Positions 61,019-64,000 of a DNA stretch of 64,000 bases are shown one piece after another. The notes below the pieces were generated by a model. It saw only the letters and a program-made list of their open reading frames with translations. It did no database searches and was not told where the DNA came from. The stretch lies in NCBI RefSeq assembly GCF_019578655.1, contig NC_063256.1, positions 29,498,342-29,562,341 of the forward strand, in the 5' to 3' direction. Origin of the DNA: Ricinus communis. Taxonomy: Eukaryota > Streptophyta > Magnoliopsida > Malpighiales > Euphorbiaceae. A program made the translations under genes and the position numbers. Position 1 is the stretch's first letter, and each line of letters starts with the position of its first letter.

Positions 61019-62393
61019 GAAAATGCAATAATATTTGCATTTTATATGCTATATATATACGTTGTTCTTCATGTTATCTTCGCATTTTTAATCTTTTAGA
61101 GCTATTATTTGTTATTTTTGATATTTCTCTCCTCGGGTTCATTTTGTTTTGTTTTTGTAAGAATTGACTCGAGTTGCTAGGTGTTGGCGAGGATGTTTGT
61201 AGAGTCGTTCATGGTCAAGCACGATGTTAAAGAGATACTCATGCCTAGGAGGATTTTATATTACGAAACGAACAAGAGAAGCTATCCCACGGTCACTCCG
61301 CGACTTGGCTTTCAAGGCTAATGATAAAGTGAAGAAACAGTCCACTACACCCCCTGCTCGCGGCCTACAATGCCACGTCGCGGCCTGTCCATGGCTGGAT
61401 CTGCAAAACTGCGTTTTAGACACCTGTCTAGTCGAATTTATAGGGTGAAAACCTAGCCAAACTCCTGGATATCCTATGATATAAATAGATTGTAAAGAAC
61501 CTAAAAAAGGGAGCTCCCTTCTCCTTCTCTCCTTAGTTTTAGGCTGTGTTTTCTTTCTCTATTTTATATTACTTTTCTTCATGCTTTGAAGATTTATCAA
61601 AGACCTCATCATTCATTTATCAATCCAAGTATTTTCTTTTTCCTTTTTAAGCTGTTATTAATTATGTTTTCTTTTATAATCTATTTTGTTTATTTAACTA
61701 TCATGAGTGAGTAGTTTTCTAATCTAGGGCTAAGTGAACCCTAGCCATGATTGGTGAATGATTTGTTCCTTTAATTCTCCAAATTAATTATTTAATTGCT
61801 CTTGTTTAATTGATTGTGCATATTCCAATACTAGATTAGGGATAATTAGTATTGTTATGATTCCATTATCTTTATCACAATGGGAATTGAATTTTGACGG
61901 ATTTGAATATTTCAATTAAGGACATGAAATTCTCCATGGGATAGGTAAAACAGATTGTTAGGAAGTCAGGGTATTGAGTTTAATGTCTTTAATTTGCATG
62001 ATTCCACGGGAGTAGGTTTTGATTGCATATTAGGGAAGCCATTGATACTCGGGAGAGATCAATGGTATTTTATAGGGTTTACCTTTCCTTATGAACATTT
62101 ATTTAGTTAGTTTGGGGTAGGAACTTATATTTGTGTTAATTGTGCTAGTGGGGATACTTAACTCTAGGTGCTTTTTATCCTTGAATTTATTCTCATTACT
62201 ATTATTTGCGTTAATTAGACTTAGATTAACTCTTCCTCAATCGTTGATTTGGTTACTTACTTAGCATTAATTAAAGTCAAGATTAGCTAGTTTTTACTAC
62301 TTCAGTCTCTAGGGATTCGGCCCTTGCTTGCCCGACTACATAGTTAGAAGGTCTAGTTAGGTTATTTTTGATAGGCACGCGACAGCCTTGTCA
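61019..62393 (+). repeat. E5 3' LTR
   Basis: 1375 bp, TGAAAATGCAATAATATTTG to CCTTGTCA. A GC-rich island at about 61290-61420 repeats CGCGGCC/GGCCTG words, followed by a pyrimidine-rich leader (61515-61640). ORFs 57083-57364 and 61224-61448 are the same LTR frame in both copies and are broken differently, so I do not treat them as genes. Confidence 0.78.
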
Positions 62394-62721
62394 TGCTATC
62401 ACATAAATAACTCTTAATATAAATCCTAATAATTATACAAAATGATTAAAATGTCCCTTGGGCCTTGCAACTTTTGGCCAGACCTTGCAAATAGCAGTCG
62501 ATGCGTCTTAATCTTGGGTCTTGACACGAACATGTCCAATTAAGCTTCTTTTTGAGTATTTAGCTCCATATTTTTCTCTCTTGGTTAATATTACCTGAAA
62601 ATAGACAATTAAGCTTAAGTGAGGTAAAAACATATATTTTCACCATATTTTATATAGAAATCATATTATTAAAGCTCTAAAATACCTAAATATTTATATA
62701 TAATTTGGACCTATCAAAACA

Positions 62722-63075
62722 CATTCAATTTAAAAATAATATTTATTTTATTAATTTACTGATACAATATCTAGTGACGCGCTAAACAAAAGTGTATTTA
62801 GTAAAATTAGAAATTTGGATTAAATTGATTCAAAAATAATAAGTTATAGGCCTATTTATTAAAAAAATTAAAATTTAACATATTTAATCCTTAGAATGTT
62901 AAAACTTAACTTATTTAATCCTTAAAAAGTTAAAATTTGACTATCTAATACTTGTTATTTTTTATTAATTATATCCAAGTTTTAAATTTTGCTAAATACG
63001 TTCGTGTATAGGGCGTCACTAGATATTATATCAGTAAATTAATAAAATAAATATTATTTTAAATTTTTATAATTC
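62722..63075. repeat. Inner inverted repeat (about 90-bp arms)
   Basis: The left arm TTTATTTTATTAATTTACTG then ATACAATATCTAGTGACGCG pairs with the inverted right arm (TAGTGACGCCCTATACACG, TTTATTTTATTAATTTACTG when read on the minus strand). The spacer of about 170 bp repeats TTTAATCCTTA-AA-GTTAAAA two or three times. It could be an independent MITE within the fold-back arms or the core of that element. Confidence 0.72.
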
Positions 63076-63344
63076 AATTAAAATCTAAAAATCTAATGTC
63101 ATTCCACTTTTAAAAAAGACTAAATTGATTGTATTTGACTATTCGACACAAATTCATGGGCTATTTGCTGAAAAAGTTTAAATTAGATGTATTTAACAAT
63201 TAGCCATAAATTTAAAGAGCTTTTTGCTGGAAAAATTTAAATTACATGTATTTGACCTTTAAATATAAATTGAGGGCAAATTGACTATTTTTTCAATATT
63301 TAATTAACTTTCCCAAATTGTTTAAGGTTTTGTTTTCATAGCTT

Positions 63345-63725
63345 TTGGCTTTTTCCTAAAAAGAAAATTATAAAAGTAATTTAGTAATAAAGATAAACAG
63401 TTAAAGCTTACATGCATTTTAAAGCATAGTGGGGTAATGGTTAGTGGCTGGCGGTAAGGAAGTTGTAACTTTATTTTTTATCAATAAGAAGTTGGTAACT
63501 TTTGTGTATTAATAGGAACATTGTCTGTGCATGTTTTGTGGATGTATGTTAATTAATAAGACACGGACAGATAAAAAGTATAGAAATGGTGGACGTTGAA
63601 ATTCAATGACTGCTATATAATATATCAATATACCTCATCTCTTAGCTGTGATCTGACCCTTTCCCACTCATTTTCTCTCTCTTTTTCTGCATCATCAACT
63701 CTCCCTTTCTCTCCCTAAAGCTAGC
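63345..63725 (+). promoter_or_regulatory. Promoter and 5' leader of the right-edge gene
   Basis: TATATAA at 63614-63620 lies about 106 bases before the ATG. A TC-rich stretch (CTCTCTCTTTTTCTGC, CTCCCTTTCTCTCC; 63670-63716) fills the likely leader, a common feature of plant core promoters. Start of transcription is expected around 63645-63652. The fold-back element ends about 270 bp upstream of the TATA box. Confidence 0.65.
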
Positions 63726-64000
63726 ATGGCAATGGAAAGCAATCAACATAATTTGGTATACGAAGAGGAATTGCTGGAGGAGGTGGAGGAGGAGGAGGCT
63801 CTGCAGAGGAGGCACAGCAACAATTGCAACAATTACAATAATAAGAATGGCAATGGCAATGTTATTCATTATTGTAGCACTAGTATTAGCAATGGCAGTA
63901 ATGAATTGGGTGCTGCAAATGGAGATGAGAGTGATTCTGCTGCTAAAGAAAATAGGGAGACTCATTACGGTGATAATAATAGCGTTTACTTTGACCAACA
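63726..64000 (+). CDS. Start of an unidentified host gene (first exon, continues beyond window)
   Basis: From ATG 63726 the frame stays open for 91 codons to the window end, beginning MAMESNQHNLVYEEELLEEV. It is followed by an acidic run (EEVEEEEALQRR), an Asn-rich low-complexity stretch (NNCNNYNNKNGNGNV), Ser/Asn-rich sequence and a NNSVYFDQ end. The codon pattern, TATA box and CT-rich leader make this the only convincing live gene. No domain is visible yet; acidic and Asn-rich N-termini are common in plant regulatory proteins, but I do not assign a family. The opposite-strand frame 63642-63998 is its shadow. Confidence 0.75.
   Translation, partial: MAMESNQHNLVYEEELLEEVEEEEALQRRHSNNCNNYNNKNGNGNVIHYCSTSISNGSNELGAANGDESDSAAKENRETHYGDNNSVYFDQ

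Larger units (their letters stand above)
56877..62393 (+). mobile_element. E5: Athila/Tat-type element without coding genes, inside E4 5' LTR
   Basis: A partial 5' LTR (56877 to about 57270), internal noncoding DNA (58678-61018) and a full 3' LTR (61019-62393) on the plus strand. LTRs share the phrases TTTTATATGCTATATATATACG and GATGTTTGTAGAGTC. The flanks TACTA (56872-56876) and TGCTA (62394-62398) are a target duplication with one transition; joining them restores the E4 LTR phrase TACTATTACATAAATAAC. The 3' end of the 5' LTR, primer site and all genes were replaced by an E3-type LTR piece. Confidence 0.78.
37293..62716 (-). mobile_element. E4: Athila-type gag-protease element hosting E3 and E5
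   Basis: LTRs at 37293-38557 and at 55924-62716 (the latter split by E5) both start TGAT(A)TGTCTAAGTTAGTA-like on the plus strand and end ATTTGGACCTATCA. Genes are on the minus strand, so the 55924 copy is the 5' LTR. Flanks read AAATA on the left and AAACA on the right, a target duplication with one transition; rejoining the flanks restores the sequence seen in the opposite fold-back arm. After removing E3, gag-protease runs from 55745 to a stop at 40332-40334, and no RT, RNase H or integrase follows. It is the oldest retroelement of this nest. Confidence 0.82.
37090..63345. mobile_element. Fold-back element split by the E4 nest (arms 37090-37292 and 62717-63345)
   Basis: The left arm (AAGGTTTTATTTGAG..., GTCAATTTAAGTCCTGAAAT..., then AATTTAAATTTTTCAACAAA) matches the reverse complement of the right arm (63090-63345: ...AACCTTAAACAATTTGGGAA, GTCAATTTGCCCTCAATTTA, AATTTAAATTTTTCCAGCAA). 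With the E4 nest removed, the two arms form one short element of about 830 bp with inverted ends. Inside the right part lies another inverted pair (62722-62810 and 62983-63075). No coding capacity; the family is unknown. Confidence 0.6.

Noticed and set aside
63642..63998. 118-residue minus-strand ORF with hydrophobic stretches
   Set aside because: Antisense of the plus-strand first exon, whose TATA box, leader and ATG are in proper order.

Overview
This is AT-rich nuclear DNA from a flowering plant, probably a eudicot. Every complete structure is a transposable element typical of plant genomes: Ty3 chromovirus (Tekay type), Athila-type Ty3, Sirevirus-like Ty1/copia, CACTA/En-Spm and MITEs. 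I cannot fix the species. The only host gene with an intact start is at the right edge (ATG at 63726, plus strand, running off the window).

Left block (1-24568). A degenerate plus-strand CACTA element (TNP2-type transposase about 17990-21790, second ORF about 22040-23860, subterminal repeats and end at 24568) carries a 535-bp MULE-type MITE (19376-19910, perfect 9-bp TSD). Beside it sits E1, a minus-strand Tekay chromovirus (2446-17658, TSD GTATG, 2.4-kb LTRs about 1.5% different by hand count). E1 in turn is invaded within gag by E2, an Athila-type gag-protease-only element (8645 to about 14348) that has lost its 5' LTR.

Middle block (24569-37090). Debris: two Tat/Ogre-like LTR fragments, the 3' half of a Sirevirus-like element whose post-pol ORF is duplicated in tandem with a 1313-bp period, a 400-bp MITE, a decayed piece of an unidentified protein-coding gene (32345-32640), a perfect solo LTR (33563-35240, TSD GAATA), a probable organelle-DNA insertion (35495-36230), and a 333-bp AT-rich tandem duplication.

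Right block (37090-63345). A Russian-doll nest: a fold-back element was hit by E4 (37293-62716, gag-protease-only Athila type). E4 was hit in its protease-distal region by E3 (40377-53337, near-complete Athila with gag, pol and a third ORF, TSD TAAGC) and in its 5' LTR by E5 (56877-62393, no coding genes). E5 has swallowed an E3-family LTR piece (E6).

The most unusual signal is a recurring architectural one. Several unrelated LTR elements carry a GC-rich island of reiterated family-specific palindromic words (for example AACACGGCCGTGTT). In four Athila-type LTRs it sits about 200-400 bp from the LTR start, and in E3 and the Sirevirus it recurs downstream of pol. All retroelement polyproteins here are broken. 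Most of the stops I checked are single C-to-T (or G-to-A) changes of Gln or Trp codons, as expected of long cytosine methylation.
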